From: Crocinitomix algicola
Lineage (GTDB): Bacteria > Bacteroidota > Bacteroidia > Flavobacteriales_D > Crocinitomicaceae
Assembly: GCF_001661595.2 (NCBI RefSeq)
Contig: NZ_LYPF02000026.1
Coordinates: 1-64,000, forward strand
DNA length: 64,000 bases
Reading direction: 5' to 3'
Shown here: positions 17,923-26,026 of the stretch, piece after piece
Layout: every line of letters starts with the position of its first letter
How positions within the stretch are numbered: the stretch's first letter is position 1
Position numbers and translations under genes: made by a program
Notes under the pieces: generated by a model
The model's database searches: none
Told to the model about the DNA's origin: nothing
What the model saw: only the letters and a program-made list of their open reading frames with translations

Positions 17923-18537
17923 TTAAGGAATGTTCAAATATTTATGCGTTTGCAATGAAATATTCCATTGCACATTTTCTTTAACGTAATCAATGATTAA
18001 GGGTAACATTTTTTCTTGCTTATCCCATTCAGGTTGGAGGTATAATTTACAACTTTTCGAGACTTTGGTTCCTAATTCGTTTGCCCACTTAAAATCACTT
18101 TTGTTGAAAATAATCATTTTTAACTCGTTTGCCAAAGCATAGTTTTCTTCCAATGGAAATTTAAATTTCTTAGGCGATAAACATATCCAATCAATTTCAC
18201 CTGTAATGGGATAGGCTCCTGAAGTTTCAATTGCAATTTCTATTCCAATTTCTTTCAACGCTTTCGTTAATGGGGTGAGATCATACATGGTTGGCTCTCC
18301 TCCTGTTATTACAACAAAATCTGTTTTGCTAGCTTTTACACCATCAAGTATTGTTTTAATCGTTGTATTTGGATGGTTTTCAGCTTCCCAACTCTCTTTG
18401 ACATCACACCAAACACATCCTACATCACATCCCCCAGTTCGAATGAAATAGGCCGCTCTACCCGAATGAAACCCTTCTCCTTGAATCGTATAGAAAGCTT
18501 CCATTAAAGGAATTGTATTTTTATCGAATGCCGTCAT
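17923..18537 (-). CDS. queE: 7-carboxy-7-deazaguanine synthase (radical SAM)
   Basis: The 204-residue product carries C37-x3-C41-x2-C44 ('GGCDVGCVWCDVKESW'), the iron-sulfur ligands of the QueE branch of radical SAM enzymes, preceded by 'FYTIQGEGFHSGR' and followed by 'ITGGEPTMYD'. QueE converts 6-carboxy-tetrahydropterin to 7-carboxy-7-deazaguanine in queuosine and preQ0 synthesis; the preceding enzyme QueD is encoded in this window at 36644-37093. The start at 18537 is chosen because its ATG overlaps the TAA of the upstream ChaN-like gene as TAATG, the usual coupling arrangement; a further upstream ATG at 18570 lies inside that gene. Confidence 0.92.
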   Translation of the reverse strand: MTAFDKNTIPLMEAFYTIQGEGFHSGRAAYFIRTGGCDVGCVWCDVKESWEAENHPNTTIKTILDGVKASKTDFVVITGGEPTMYDLTPLTKALKEIGIEIAIETSGAYPITGEIDWICLSPKKFKFPLEENYALANELKMIIFNKSDFKWANELGTKVSKSCKLYLQPEWDKQEKMLPLIIDYVKENVQWNISLQTHKYLNIP

Positions 18538-19412
18538 TAGTGGGTTTTGGTCATGGTTGAAGGTATACAAATAATAAAATCTGCAATATTTTCATTTTGC
18601 TCTTCTAGCCGATTAACGTCCTTTTGCTCAACACAAGATATAGTTAAGATTTTATCTGATTCAATTTCTTTTTTGAGATAATGTACAATGCCTTGGTAGT
18701 TATCTGAATGATATGCTCCGTTTAAGTGCATAAAAACTGCTTTGGGGTCATCTTTCGTAGCTTTTAAAATAAAATGTGCCATGGTTGCGTCTTTAAGGGC
18801 TTGAGCTTTTGCCAATCTATCGCCGCCACTATGTTCACCCATCGATCCAATTAGCGCTTTATAACACGTAATTGTCGAGTCAAATTCAAATTTATCCAAT
18901 GGCGCAATGTATGATTTTGCGAGGTCAGTTAAACTAGTCAATGAATTCAGGCCTTTTTTATAAACCATATTAGCATACCGACGTGGAATATTTGTGGCGA
19001 TAAAATCAATCCCGTATTTTTTTGCATACTCCAAAATAGGTTTATAATCCGTATTGTAATTTGGCCAAAGTCTGACTTCATCCTGAAAATTCTTATCAGA
19101 TATTAAGTCACTGAGGTATTCTTCGATTATAAATTGATTGTCTGCTTCAAACATTTCTGCACCAATCATAAAATGTTTGGAGTGATTAGCATGTAGTTCG
19201 CGCATTAATTCAAATTGAAGCCAATGAATTATTGGGTTGTTATGATATTCGCCAAAAAACACGTATTGCTTCTCAGTTGTAGCTTTGAGGACTTTGTCGA
19301 AGTCCACTTTTTTTCCTTTGTGATTGTAAATTTCGTATGCTTTTTTATCCGCTGCTAAACCGATAAAATTTGGAACGATAAGTAAAAATAAAATTAAAAA
19401 TTTTGCTCGCAT
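18537..19412 (-). CDS. ChaN family protein (haem/iron-associated)
   Basis: The 291-residue protein has a signal peptide and the ChaN (DUF399) pattern: 'YVFFGEYHNNPIIHWLQ' (residues about 50-66), 'GAEMFEADNQFIIEEYL', 'VRLWPNYNTDYKPILEYAKK' and 'VFMHLNGAYHSDN' near the end. ChaN-type proteins bind haem or iron at the membrane and share the fold of EreA/TraB-like proteins; the His and Glu residues in 'GEYH' and 'GAEMF' are the conserved pocket. It precedes queE with a one-base stop/start overlap, so the two are cotranscribed though functionally unrelated as far as known. Confidence 0.85.
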   Translation of the reverse strand: MRAKFLILFLLIVPNFIGLAADKKAYEIYNHKGKKVDFDKVLKATTEKQYVFFGEYHNNPIIHWLQFELMRELHANHSKHFMIGAEMFEADNQFIIEEYLSDLISDKNFQDEVRLWPNYNTDYKPILEYAKKYGIDFIATNIPRRYANMVYKKGLNSLTSLTDLAKSYIAPLDKFEFDSTITCYKALIGSMGEHSGGDRLAKAQALKDATMAHFILKATKDDPKAVFMHLNGAYHSDNYQGIVHYLKKEIESDKILTISCVEQKDVNRLEEQNENIADFIICIPSTMTKTH

Positions 19413-19521
19413 AGTACTTGTTTTCTTCGTTTCTGCTGTAGGATTTATTAAATTTTTGAATAAATGTAAATTTAGGTTTTTAAAATCAATTCCACTTCTT
19501 GTTTGCCTGAAATATTAAGTT

Positions 19522-20394
19522 TTACAATAATCCAAACAAACTCAGTAAACGTCCATTAAAGATGGAAAGAATAAGGGCCACTGGAAAAATGACATACAAG
19601 CTAAATAGTCTTCCGAGAACAAAATTAATATTGGGTTTTTTGTACCAGAATATGAATAATGGCAAAAAGAGCATAATTTGAAAGTAAGGAAACAAATAGT
19701 AAACAGAAGCATAGGAGTGAAATTCTGTGGCCTCAAATTGTTCAAATAGACGATACTTATTTCGCCGATCTGATGGTCGTTGCATCGTGTAAATATCTGG
19801 ATGAAAATCTAATACTTCGACAGATTTTAAATCCTTAAAGAAATAAGAGTATTTAAGTTGAATAGGAGGAAAGTAGCCTATCCAATACTCTTCCCTAGGA
19901 ATTTGAAATAGTTCCCCCTCAAGCTCTAACACTTTTGGTAAATAACCATAAGTTTCAATTTTTGGAATGGCTTTTTTTTCTCCTGTTAAAAAGAAGTCCG
20001 CGGTAAGAAGAATTGAAAATACGGCCGTATAGATGGCCAAAATTTTAAAGAACTTCCATGTCAAGCCAGTCGTTATTTTATTGAAATAAGCTTCATCCTT
20101 TTTTTGTTCGGTATTGCGCATTTTATGGTATCTTTCCTGCGCTTTTTTAATCTTTTCGGCTCTAACTTCTTCAGCTGTTTTGGGTTGACTTTTTTGTGGC
20201 TGAGGAGAACTTTGAAGTCCAATCAATATTTCATAGGCTTCTGTCAATTTAATAAACTCTTCTTGAGCTGTTGGAGAAGGGTTTCTGTCGGGATGATATT
20301 TTAAAGCTTTTTTTCGATAAGCCTTTTTAATTACTGATTCATCACGTGTAGGACTTATGCCTAATTTTTTATAGTATTTATTGAGGTGATTCAA
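19522..20394 (-). CDS. J-domain membrane protein
   Basis: Residues 5-60 form a canonical J domain ('[32 protein letters not shown]') with the HPD tripeptide at 34-36, which stimulates Hsp70 ATPase activity. It lacks the Gly/Phe, zinc-finger and C-terminal peptide-binding domains of DnaJ. Instead there is a basic linker (70-115), one membrane helix near 125-145, a periplasmic-side globular part, and two more membrane helices near the end. The whole C-terminal portion resembles the product of the neighbouring gene 20398-21009, which has no J domain. A local Hsp70 recruiter at the membrane is the obvious inference; the client is unknown. Confidence 0.85.
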   Translation of the reverse strand: MNHLNKYYKKLGISPTRDESVIKKAYRKKALKYHPDRNPSPTAQEEFIKLTEAYEILIGLQSSPQPQKSQPKTAEEVRAEKIKKAQERYHKMRNTEQKKDEAYFNKITTGLTWKFFKILAIYTAVFSILLTADFFLTGEKKAIPKIETYGYLPKVLELEGELFQIPREEYWIGYFPPIQLKYSYFFKDLKSVEVLDFHPDIYTMQRPSDRRNKYRLFEQFEATEFHSYASVYYLFPYFQIMLFLPLFIFWYKKPNINFVLGRLFSLYVIFPVALILSIFNGRLLSLFGLL

Positions 20395-20397
20395 TTG

Positions 20398-21009
20398 TTA
20401 TAAAATAAGTGTAAAAAGGAGTAGAATGCTTCCAGGAAATAGGAGAATAAAACATCCAACTCGTGCAAAATTAAACCATGCTTTCTGTCGCTTAAAGATA
20501 ATAACTAAAAGTGGTAAAAGTAACATGATTTGAGCAAGTGGGAACCATTCGTAAATTGAGATTCGTTTTTGAGCCACCTGGATCCGTTTTTCAAGTGGTG
20601 TTTTGGTGTCTTCGTAATAACTCGCAAAGCTTAAAAATTTAGGGTCACCAAAAATAGGGGAGTAGGTAACTTGGAAAGAATTCATGTCCATTCCAATCAT
20701 GCTTTCAATGGGAACAATAAAAAGATTGTCGTCTACCCAAACTGATTGGTAACCGATCGCATATAATTCGCGGTTAAAATTATAATCATTTTGACTGATT
20801 GGTTTAGTTTCTCCATCAAAAAAGGTGTCGTAAGTTGTCAATATTACCATTAAGATACAAAAGGCTGTTCCAATTTTAAACCAGAGCCATGAGGTTCCTG
20901 AGGTGATCTTGGTATAAAACTCCTTCTCTTTAATTAATTCAGCTTCTCTCGCTTTTTTTATGCGTTCAGCCGTGTTTGCAAGATGTGCTTTCCGTTGTTC
21001 GGGTGTCAT
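20398..21009 (-). CDS. Membrane protein, paralogue of adjacent J-domain protein without the J domain
   Basis: The 203-residue product (start ATG 21009, MTPEQRKAHLANT) aligns along its full length with residues ~75-290 of the downstream neighbour: 'AERIKKAREAELIKEKEFYTKITSGTSW' here against '[14 protein letters not shown]...[12 protein letters not shown]' there, followed by the same helix, globular segment, and 'FPLAQIMLLLPLLVIIFKRQ' against '[20 protein letters not shown]'. It has three membrane helices. The two genes are 3 bases apart and arose by tandem duplication with gain or loss of the J domain. A longer frame to 21057 overlaps a terminator and is rejected. Confidence 0.75.
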   Translation of the reverse strand: MTPEQRKAHLANTAERIKKAREAELIKEKEFYTKITSGTSWLWFKIGTAFCILMVILTTYDTFFDGETKPISQNDYNFNRELYAIGYQSVWVDDNLFIVPIESMIGMDMNSFQVTYSPIFGDPKFLSFASYYEDTKTPLEKRIQVAQKRISIYEWFPLAQIMLLLPLLVIIFKRQKAWFNFARVGCFILLFPGSILLLFTLIL

Positions 21010-21041
21010 ATTTTGGATATTGAATAGCGGTAACGAAAATA

Positions 21042-21074
21042 TAAAAAAAAACCGCAACGGATTTCCGTTGCGGT
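21042..21074 (-). terminator. Terminator of the thrS-infC-rpmI-rplT operon
   Basis: Minus strand: stem ACCGCAACGGA / TCCGTTGCGGT followed by nine T residues, a textbook intrinsic terminator. It begins 28 bases after the rplT stop codon. Confidence 0.9.
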
Positions 21075-21101
21075 CAATACAATAATCAGGATAAATTCAA
21101 T

Positions 21102-21446
21102 TTACTTAACTTGGTCAACGATTGCTTTGAAAGCTTCAGGATGATTCATTGCTAAATCAGCTAAAACTTTACGGTTTAATTGTAAACCTTTTGCATTTAC
21201 TTTCCCCATGAATTGAGAGTAACTCATTCCATGTTGTCTAGCACCTGCGTTAATTCTTTGAATCCAAAGTGCTCTAAATGTTCTTTTCTTTTGTTTACGA
21301 CCTTGGTAAGCGTAAACTAAACCTTTTTCAACTGCATTTTTTGCAACTGTCCAAACGTTTTTTCTTCTGCCAAAATAACCTTTGGCAAGTTTCATTGTTG
21401 ATTTTCTTCTCGCTCTTGAAGCGACTGCATTTTTAGCTCTAGGCAT
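21102..21446 (-). CDS. rplT: 50S ribosomal protein L20
   Basis: At 114 residues the product is full length and begins [16 protein letters not shown], with the conserved '[14 protein letters not shown]' and '[20 protein letters not shown]' motifs of L20. L20 binds 23S rRNA early in large-subunit assembly and in several bacteria also represses its own operon through mRNA structures resembling its rRNA site. It is the last gene of the thrS-infC-rpmI-rplT operon and is followed by a strong intrinsic terminator. A 97-nt spacer with alternative hairpins separates it from rpmI. Confidence 0.98.
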   Translation of the reverse strand: MPRAKNAVASRARRKSTMKLAKGYFGRRKNVWTVAKNAVEKGLVYAYQGRKQKKRTFRALWIQRINAGARQHGMSYSQFMGKVNAKGLQLNRKVLADLAMNHPEAFKAIVDQVK

Positions 21447-21543
21447 AATTTTAAATTTTTTGGTGAATAGTGTTCCAACTAATTGGACCCTTTTGGACTA
21501 GGCACCGGGTAAATAATATAAACCTCTAATCACCCGAGGTGAA
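21447..21543 (-). promoter_or_regulatory. Structured rpmI-rplT spacer, possible L20 control site
   Basis: On the minus strand the spacer can form mutually exclusive helices: ACCTC with GAGGT just after the rpmI stop, or CACC(TC)GGGT with ACCCGGTG, plus a hairpin TCCAA-TTAG-TTGGA close to the rplT start. Switching between these could couple rplT expression to free L20. This is inference from pairing by eye; no match to a known L20 leader was tested. Confidence 0.3.
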
Positions 21544-21738
21544 TTAGATACACAATTGTGTTTTGATTGCTGCTTCGTCTGACTTGTGAACTAATCCAGC
21601 TTTAGTCAACTTAGCTTTTCTTTTTTTCGACTTTTTAGTCAAAATGTGACTTTTGAAAGCGTGCTTTCTTTTAATTTTTCCAGTACCTGTCACTTTGAAT
21701 CTCTTCTTAGCACTGGCTTTTGTTTTCATTTTAGGCAT
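21544..21738 (-). CDS. rpmI: 50S ribosomal protein L35
   Basis: The 64-residue product from ATG 21738 begins [15 protein letters not shown] and is extremely basic, with '[19 protein letters not shown]', all typical of L35. A longer frame to 21771 adds an atypical 11-residue prefix and is rejected because L35 proteins start at MPKMK(T/S). It lies 53 bases downstream of infC and upstream of rplT in the classical operon order. Confidence 0.97.
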   Translation of the reverse strand: MPKMKTKASAKKRFKVTGTGKIKRKHAFKSHILTKKSKKRKAKLTKAGLVHKSDEAAIKTQLCI

Positions 21739-21791
21739 CTTCTTTTTTTTTAGGATTGAATCTGAATTCAATCGGTTACCTGTTTATTGTA

Positions 21792-22340
21792 TTATTTTTT
21801 CTTAGGATTGATCATCATGATCATCTTCTTACCTTCTAACTTCGGCATTTGCTCTAACGAACCATACTCTTCTAACTCTTGAGCAAATTTTAAAAGTAAA
21901 ATTTCACCACGATCTTTAAAAACAATCGTTCTACCTTTAAAGAATACATAGGCCTTTACTTTGGCACCTTCTTGTAAGAAAGTTTTAGCATGATTCAACT
22001 TAAAGTTAAAGTCATGTTCCTCTGTATTAGGACCCATTCGTATTTCCTTAACAACAACCTTCGTTTGTTTTGACTTTAATTCTTTCTGACGCTTTTTTTG
22101 TTCGAATAAGAATTTTTTATAGTCAATAATTTTACAAACCGGTGGCTTTGCATTTGGAGAAATCTCAACTAAATCAAGTTCAGCTTCCTGTGCCTTTGCG
22201 ATCGCATCTCTAACGGAAAGAATTTCTGCTCCGTCATCACTAACTAATCGCACTTCACGTGCTGTAATCTTCTCATTAATTCTATACGGCTCTTCGCGCC
22301 GTCTATAATTTCTTCTGTTATTTTTCTTTTTAATAGCTAT
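21792..22340 (-). CDS. infC: Translation initiation factor IF-3, predicted AUA start codon
   Basis: IF-3 binds the 30S subunit, blocks premature 50S joining and discriminates start codons. Conserved blocks '[18 protein letters not shown]', '[22 protein letters not shown]' and '[18 protein letters not shown]' are present. No ATG, GTG or TTG lies in frame before the conserved '[11 protein letters not shown]' block; the first GTG (22253) would delete it. Extending upstream, the frame reads ATA-GCT-ATT-AAA, i.e. (M)AIKKKNNRR, the usual IF-3 N-terminus, and a GGGAGGG Shine-Dalgarno ends 7 bases before the ATA. The result is 182 residues, normal for the family. E. coli infC uses AUU and IF-3 thereby represses itself; the same logic is inferred here. 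AUU at codon 3 is the alternative, but its spacing of 13 is poor. Confidence 0.93.
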   Translation of the reverse strand: MAIKKKNNRRNYRRREEPYRINEKITAREVRLVSDDGAEILSVRDAIAKAQEAELDLVEISPNAKPPVCKIIDYKKFLFEQKKRQKELKSKQTKVVVKEIRMGPNTEEHDFNFKLNHAKTFLQEGAKVKAYVFFKGRTIVFKDRGEILLLKFAQELEEYGSLEQMPKLEGKKMIMMINPKKK

Positions 22341-22347
22341 GGTTTTG

Positions 22348-22354
22348 CCCTCCC
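22348..22354 (-). promoter_or_regulatory. Strong Shine-Dalgarno for infC
   Basis: The minus strand reads GGGAGGG, followed by 7 bases (CAAAACC) and then the ATA proposed as start. Strong Shine-Dalgarno sequences are rare elsewhere in this window, so its presence decides the start and suggests a need to compensate for a poor initiation codon. Confidence 0.75.
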
Positions 22355-22373
22355 AAAAATTGGTTAGTAATTA

Positions 22374-24308
22374 TTAATGTAATTCTTTTTCAATTTCCTT
22401 GTTGATGAATTGAACAAATTCTTCGATCGGAATTGTACCTGTGTCACCGTCTCCTTGCTTACGCACAGATACGGCGTTTTCAGCCTCTTCTTTCTCTCCA
22501 ACAATTAGCATGAACGGGATTTTGTTTAACTCATTGTCCCTAATTTTCTTACCAATTTTCTCGTTCCTATCATCAACGAATCCGCGAATATCGGAATTAT
22601 TTAGATAATTCAAAACTTTTTCAGCGTATTCATTGTGTTTTTCACTAATTGGTAATATCGCAACTTGTTCAGTTGTAAGCCATAACGGGAATTTACCTCC
22701 GCAATGCTCAATAAGTACGGCAACAAATCGTTCCATCGAACCAAATGGTGCACGATGTATCATTACCGGTCGGTGTTTTTCATTATCTGCACCAGTATAC
22801 TCTAATTCGAATCGTTCAGGCAAGTTATAATCAACTTGAATGGTGCCGAGTTGCCAATCTCTATTCAAGGCATCTTTTACCATGAAATCTAGCTTTGGTC
22901 CATAGAATGCAGCTTCACCATATTCAATGACAGAATCTAAACCTTTTTCTTCAGTTGCTTCAATAATGGCTCTCTCCGCCTTTTCCCAATTTTCATCTGA
23001 ACCAATATATTTATCAGGATTATTAGGATCACGTAAAGACACTTGAGCTCGGAAGTTTTCAAACTTCAACGTTTTAAAAATGTAAAGTACTAAATCGATT
23101 ACCTTTTTAAATTCATCCTTCACTTGTTCAGGAGTACAAAACAAGTGGGCGTCATCTTGAGTGAAACCTCTAACACGCGTTAAGCCATGTAATTCACCAC
23201 TTTGTTCATAGCGGTATACGGTACCAAACTCGGCATAGCGCACAGGTAAGTCTTTGTACGATTTAGGACTTGCTTTGAATATTTCACAATGGTGCGGACA
23301 GTTCATTGGCTTCAACAAAAATTCTTCACCCTCGTGCGGAGTTGTGATTGGTCGGAAAGAATCTTCTCCATATTTCGCATAGTGACCAGAAGTTTCATAC
23401 AGGTCCTTATGTCCAATATGAGGAGTGATTACCGGTTCATAACCAGCTTGTCGTTGAGCTCGTTTCAAAAAGTTCTCCAATCTTTCACGCAACGCAGCAC
23501 CTTTTGGCAACCATAACGGCAATCCTTGACCAACACGTTGAGAAAAAGTGAAAAGTCCCAATTCTTTTCCTAGTTTTCGGTGATCACGTTTTTTTGCTTC
23601 TTCAATCATTTCTAAATATTCCTTAAGCTCTTTTGCTTTAGGAAATGTGATACCATAAATTCGTGTGAGCTGCTGACGATTTTCATCGCCTTTCCAATAG
23701 GCACCAGCAATAGAAGTCAGTTTGATGGCTTTTATAAATCCTGTGTTAGGAATGTGAGGACCTCTACATAAGTCTGTGAAGTTTCCTTGTGTATAAAAGG
23801 TAATCGTTCCATCTTCAAGGTCTTCAAGTAATTCCAATTTATACTCATCGCCTTTTTCTTTGAAATAGGCAATAGCATCGGCTTTTGATATTTCTTGACG
23901 AACATATTCATTTTTTTGACGCGCTAACTCCGTCATTTTCTTCTCAATTTTGGGCAAATCAGCATCAGTGATATGATGTTCACCTAAATCAATATCGTAA
24001 TAAAATCCATTCTCAATTGGCGGTCCAATTGCAAGCTTCGTTCCGGGATAAAGATCTTCAATTGCCTCGGCCATAAGGTGAGCCGAACTATGCCACATTG
24101 TGCTTTTACCTCCTGCATCGTTCCAGGTGAGTAATGAAAGATTTACATCGTTTTCAATAGGACGCATGGCATCTACCACTTCTCCATTAATTTCAGCTGC
24201 GAGGACATTTCTTGCTAATCCTTCACTGATGCTACGGGCAACATCTAATGCGGATGTTCCGTTTTCATACTCTCTTATACTACCGTCAGGTAAAGTTACT
24301 GCTATCAT
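22374..24308 (-). CDS. thrS: Threonyl-tRNA synthetase
   Basis: The 644-residue length is normal. Domains in order: N-terminal TGS (residues 1-60), editing domain with 'SSAHLMAEA' (about residue 73) and the second-half '[12 protein letters not shown]', class II catalytic core with zinc ligand Cys in '[12 protein letters not shown]' and further His residues, motif 3 '[13 protein letters not shown]', and a C-terminal anticodon-binding domain. It attaches threonine to tRNA-Thr. It heads the thrS-infC-rpmI-rplT operon; infC begins 33 bases after its stop. In E. coli ThrRS binds its own leader; the leader here is only about 40-50 nt and no tRNA-like structure is apparent. Confidence 0.98.
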   Translation of the reverse strand: MIAVTLPDGSIREYENGTSALDVARSISEGLARNVLAAEINGEVVDAMRPIENDVNLSLLTWNDAGGKSTMWHSSAHLMAEAIEDLYPGTKLAIGPPIENGFYYDIDLGEHHITDADLPKIEKKMTELARQKNEYVRQEISKADAIAYFKEKGDEYKLELLEDLEDGTITFYTQGNFTDLCRGPHIPNTGFIKAIKLTSIAGAYWKGDENRQQLTRIYGITFPKAKELKEYLEMIEEAKKRDHRKLGKELGLFTFSQRVGQGLPLWLPKGAALRERLENFLKRAQRQAGYEPVITPHIGHKDLYETSGHYAKYGEDSFRPITTPHEGEEFLLKPMNCPHHCEIFKASPKSYKDLPVRYAEFGTVYRYEQSGELHGLTRVRGFTQDDAHLFCTPEQVKDEFKKVIDLVLYIFKTLKFENFRAQVSLRDPNNPDKYIGSDENWEKAERAIIEATEEKGLDSVIEYGEAAFYGPKLDFMVKDALNRDWQLGTIQVDYNLPERFELEYTGADNEKHRPVMIHRAPFGSMERFVAVLIEHCGGKFPLWLTTEQVAILPISEKHNEYAEKVLNYLNNSDIRGFVDDRNEKIGKKIRDNELNKIPFMLIVGEKEEAENAVSVRKQGDGDTGTIPIEEFVQFINKEIEKELH

Positions 24309-24357
24309 TTCTTATAATTCAACTTGTTTAGAATTGCACCTTGAGGACAATTTGGTG

Positions 24358-24365
24358 CAAAATTA
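24358..24365 (-). promoter_or_regulatory. TAnnTTTG promoter box of the thrS operon
   Basis: Minus strand TAATTTTG, directly following the terminator of the preceding unit and about 50 bases before the thrS ATG. No clear -33 TTTG is visible at the expected distance. Confidence 0.45.
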
Positions 24366-24396
24366 AAAAAACCCAAAGATTTAATCCTTTGGGCTT
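24364..24396 (-). terminator. Intrinsic terminator upstream of thrS
   Basis: Minus strand stem CCCAAAG/CTTTGGG (24387-24393 with 24372-24378) followed by a run of six T. It ends the unit containing the genes 24421-24945 and 24956-25843. Confidence 0.85.
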
Positions 24397-24420
24397 CTAA
24401 AAATTCTATTTTTTATTAAT

Positions 24421-24945
24421 CTAATTTTTATATCCCATTACCAGGACTACCGCCCCACGTTCTTTCATGGTTGGTGTCTTGTTTTCAGCGGTCGGTATTG
24501 CGGTTATAATATAATCAACAAATACTCTTTTCAAACGTCCGCTGTGACCGGTTTTCTCAAGGTAGGTTGTGTTTAATTCAGATGATTCAACCAACAAATT
24601 TTGACCTTGAAGACCAGTGAACTCTTTTAATAAGGTTCGATCTGAAGCTGTTTTTCCTTTGTCGTAAATTTGAACGCTGATATCAAACGGTAAAGATTTT
24701 CCATTAAAAGAAAAACGGTAATCTGTGTTGTTAAAAAGGTAGATTTCTACTTCCTTAATTTGTTCGTATGTTTTGAAATTAAAATAGGTGATTTTTGAAC
24801 CATCAAATCGATATGAACCTAAAGCTTCTTTTGCCTCCGTTTTTTGCGATGCAATGTTCTCTTTGAACTCAGTAAGATTGGCCGCAGTTTGAGCAAATAA
24901 GATTGCAATTCCAAATATTCCTAAAATTGTGAGTGTTCTTTTCAT
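24421..24945 (-). CDS. Secreted protein of unknown function
   Basis: The 174-residue product has an N-terminal signal peptide (MKRTLTILGIFGIAILF then AQT). The mature part looks beta-rich ('KITYFNFKTYEQIKEVEIYLF', 'FDISVQIYDKG') with no cysteines and no catalytic motif that I recognise. It is likely periplasmic. It lies 10 bases downstream of the lipoprotein gene 24956-25843 and shares its terminator, so they form one unit. Confidence 0.7.
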   Translation of the reverse strand: MKRTLTILGIFGIAILFAQTAANLTEFKENIASQKTEAKEALGSYRFDGSKITYFNFKTYEQIKEVEIYLFNNTDYRFSFNGKSLPFDISVQIYDKGKTASDRTLLKEFTGLQGQNLLVESSELNTTYLEKTGHSGRLKRVFVDYIITAIPTAENKTPTMKERGAVVLVMGYKN

Positions 24946-24955
24946 AGTTGCATTT

Positions 24956-25843
24956 TTATGCTGCTGTAATCTTTGTTCTTAAATTCTTAATTAATGTTCC
25001 TAGTTCGTCATATTCTTTACTCGTTAAAACGAGAACATCAGCATCTGGGTTATTGTAATATTTGTCCACGGAGCTAAAGCCGTTAAATGTATCTTGAATT
25101 GATTTCATTTCTGTCAAAAGCCAGTCAATATCCATGCCATCATTTCGGGGATCCTCTAATCCGTTGATGATATTTTTGAGAATCGACATTTGCTCAGCAA
25201 CTCTTGAACCTACATCTTCTTTGTCTTTATTGTGTTCATAGTCATAAACACCTAAATACATTCCCTCAGTCCAAGCACCTGCAAAATGAATTGCTTCCTT
25301 AAAGCGAGTGTCATTTTCATCCATGTAGGTTTCCGTGCGTTCATGAATTTCAATCATCAAAACTTCAATAGAGTCTTTGTTGTCAATGTGTGTATCAAAT
25401 CTATCCATTAAATCCTTGTGTTCAAAAACCGTTTCCATCCCAATTTTCTCCGCTAAATCGGTAATGGTCATCAGGTATTTTCTACCTTCATTTGCTTGGT
25501 CATTTAACACACAATATGCCATGTCAGCTGAATATACACCAAAATTGAGCATTTGCTTTAATTCAGTCGTGTAGCTTTCTGCCAAATTTGGGTCAGAAGG
25601 TGCATCAGAATTGTAAGATAGTCCTGACTTTTTAAATATACTAGCAACTTGCAAAGGCGATGGTAGAACCGATTCAACAGCTGGAGATTCGAATAGTTGC
25701 TCCATTTGCTCCTCGGCGTTACTTTCGACGGTGTCAACAACATTTAATTCATTCGTATCGGCATCGCTTGACCCTCCACATGATGTTAGTGCTATAAACA
25801 CAGCAATAGCAGATAAATTCAATATTTTTTTCGTTTTTATCAT
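24956..25843 (-). CDS. Lipoprotein of unknown function
   Basis: The 295-residue product has a lipoprotein signal with lipobox 'LTSCGG' (Cys about 22), an acidic linker (residues 27-60), and a helical mature domain with many Met, Asp and Glu residues ('LNFGVYSADMAYCVLNDQANEG', 'FAGAWTEGMYLGVYDYEHNKDKED' regions). It is typical of outer-membrane-anchored Bacteroidota lipoproteins of unknown role. Divergent from comEC; followed by a small secreted protein gene 10 bases later. Confidence 0.75.
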   Translation of the reverse strand: MIKTKKILNLSAIAVFIALTSCGGSSDADTNELNVVDTVESNAEEQMEQLFESPAVESVLPSPLQVASIFKKSGLSYNSDAPSDPNLAESYTTELKQMLNFGVYSADMAYCVLNDQANEGRKYLMTITDLAEKIGMETVFEHKDLMDRFDTHIDNKDSIEVLMIEIHERTETYMDENDTRFKEAIHFAGAWTEGMYLGVYDYEHNKDKEDVGSRVAEQMSILKNIINGLEDPRNDGMDIDWLLTEMKSIQDTFNGFSSVDKYYNNPDADVLVLTSKEYDELGTLIKNLRTKITAA

Positions 25844-26026
25844 CTGAAAAATGGATTATTTGTAGCTAAAATATAAAATGATTTTGACTCATTATCAATT
25901 CTGTTTCTTTTTTTTCATTTTGATTTTTTTCTTAACTTAGTTGATGTTAGCCCAAACTACGCTTGTAATGATTCGAAAAATCCATTATCAACGATTCGTT
26001 TCGGCAATTATTTAACCCCTATTTAC

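Noticed and set aside
22251-22253. GTG 22253 as the infC start
   Set aside because: It would delete the conserved [10 protein letters not shown] block present in frame upstream; IF-3 would be truncated by about 29 residues.
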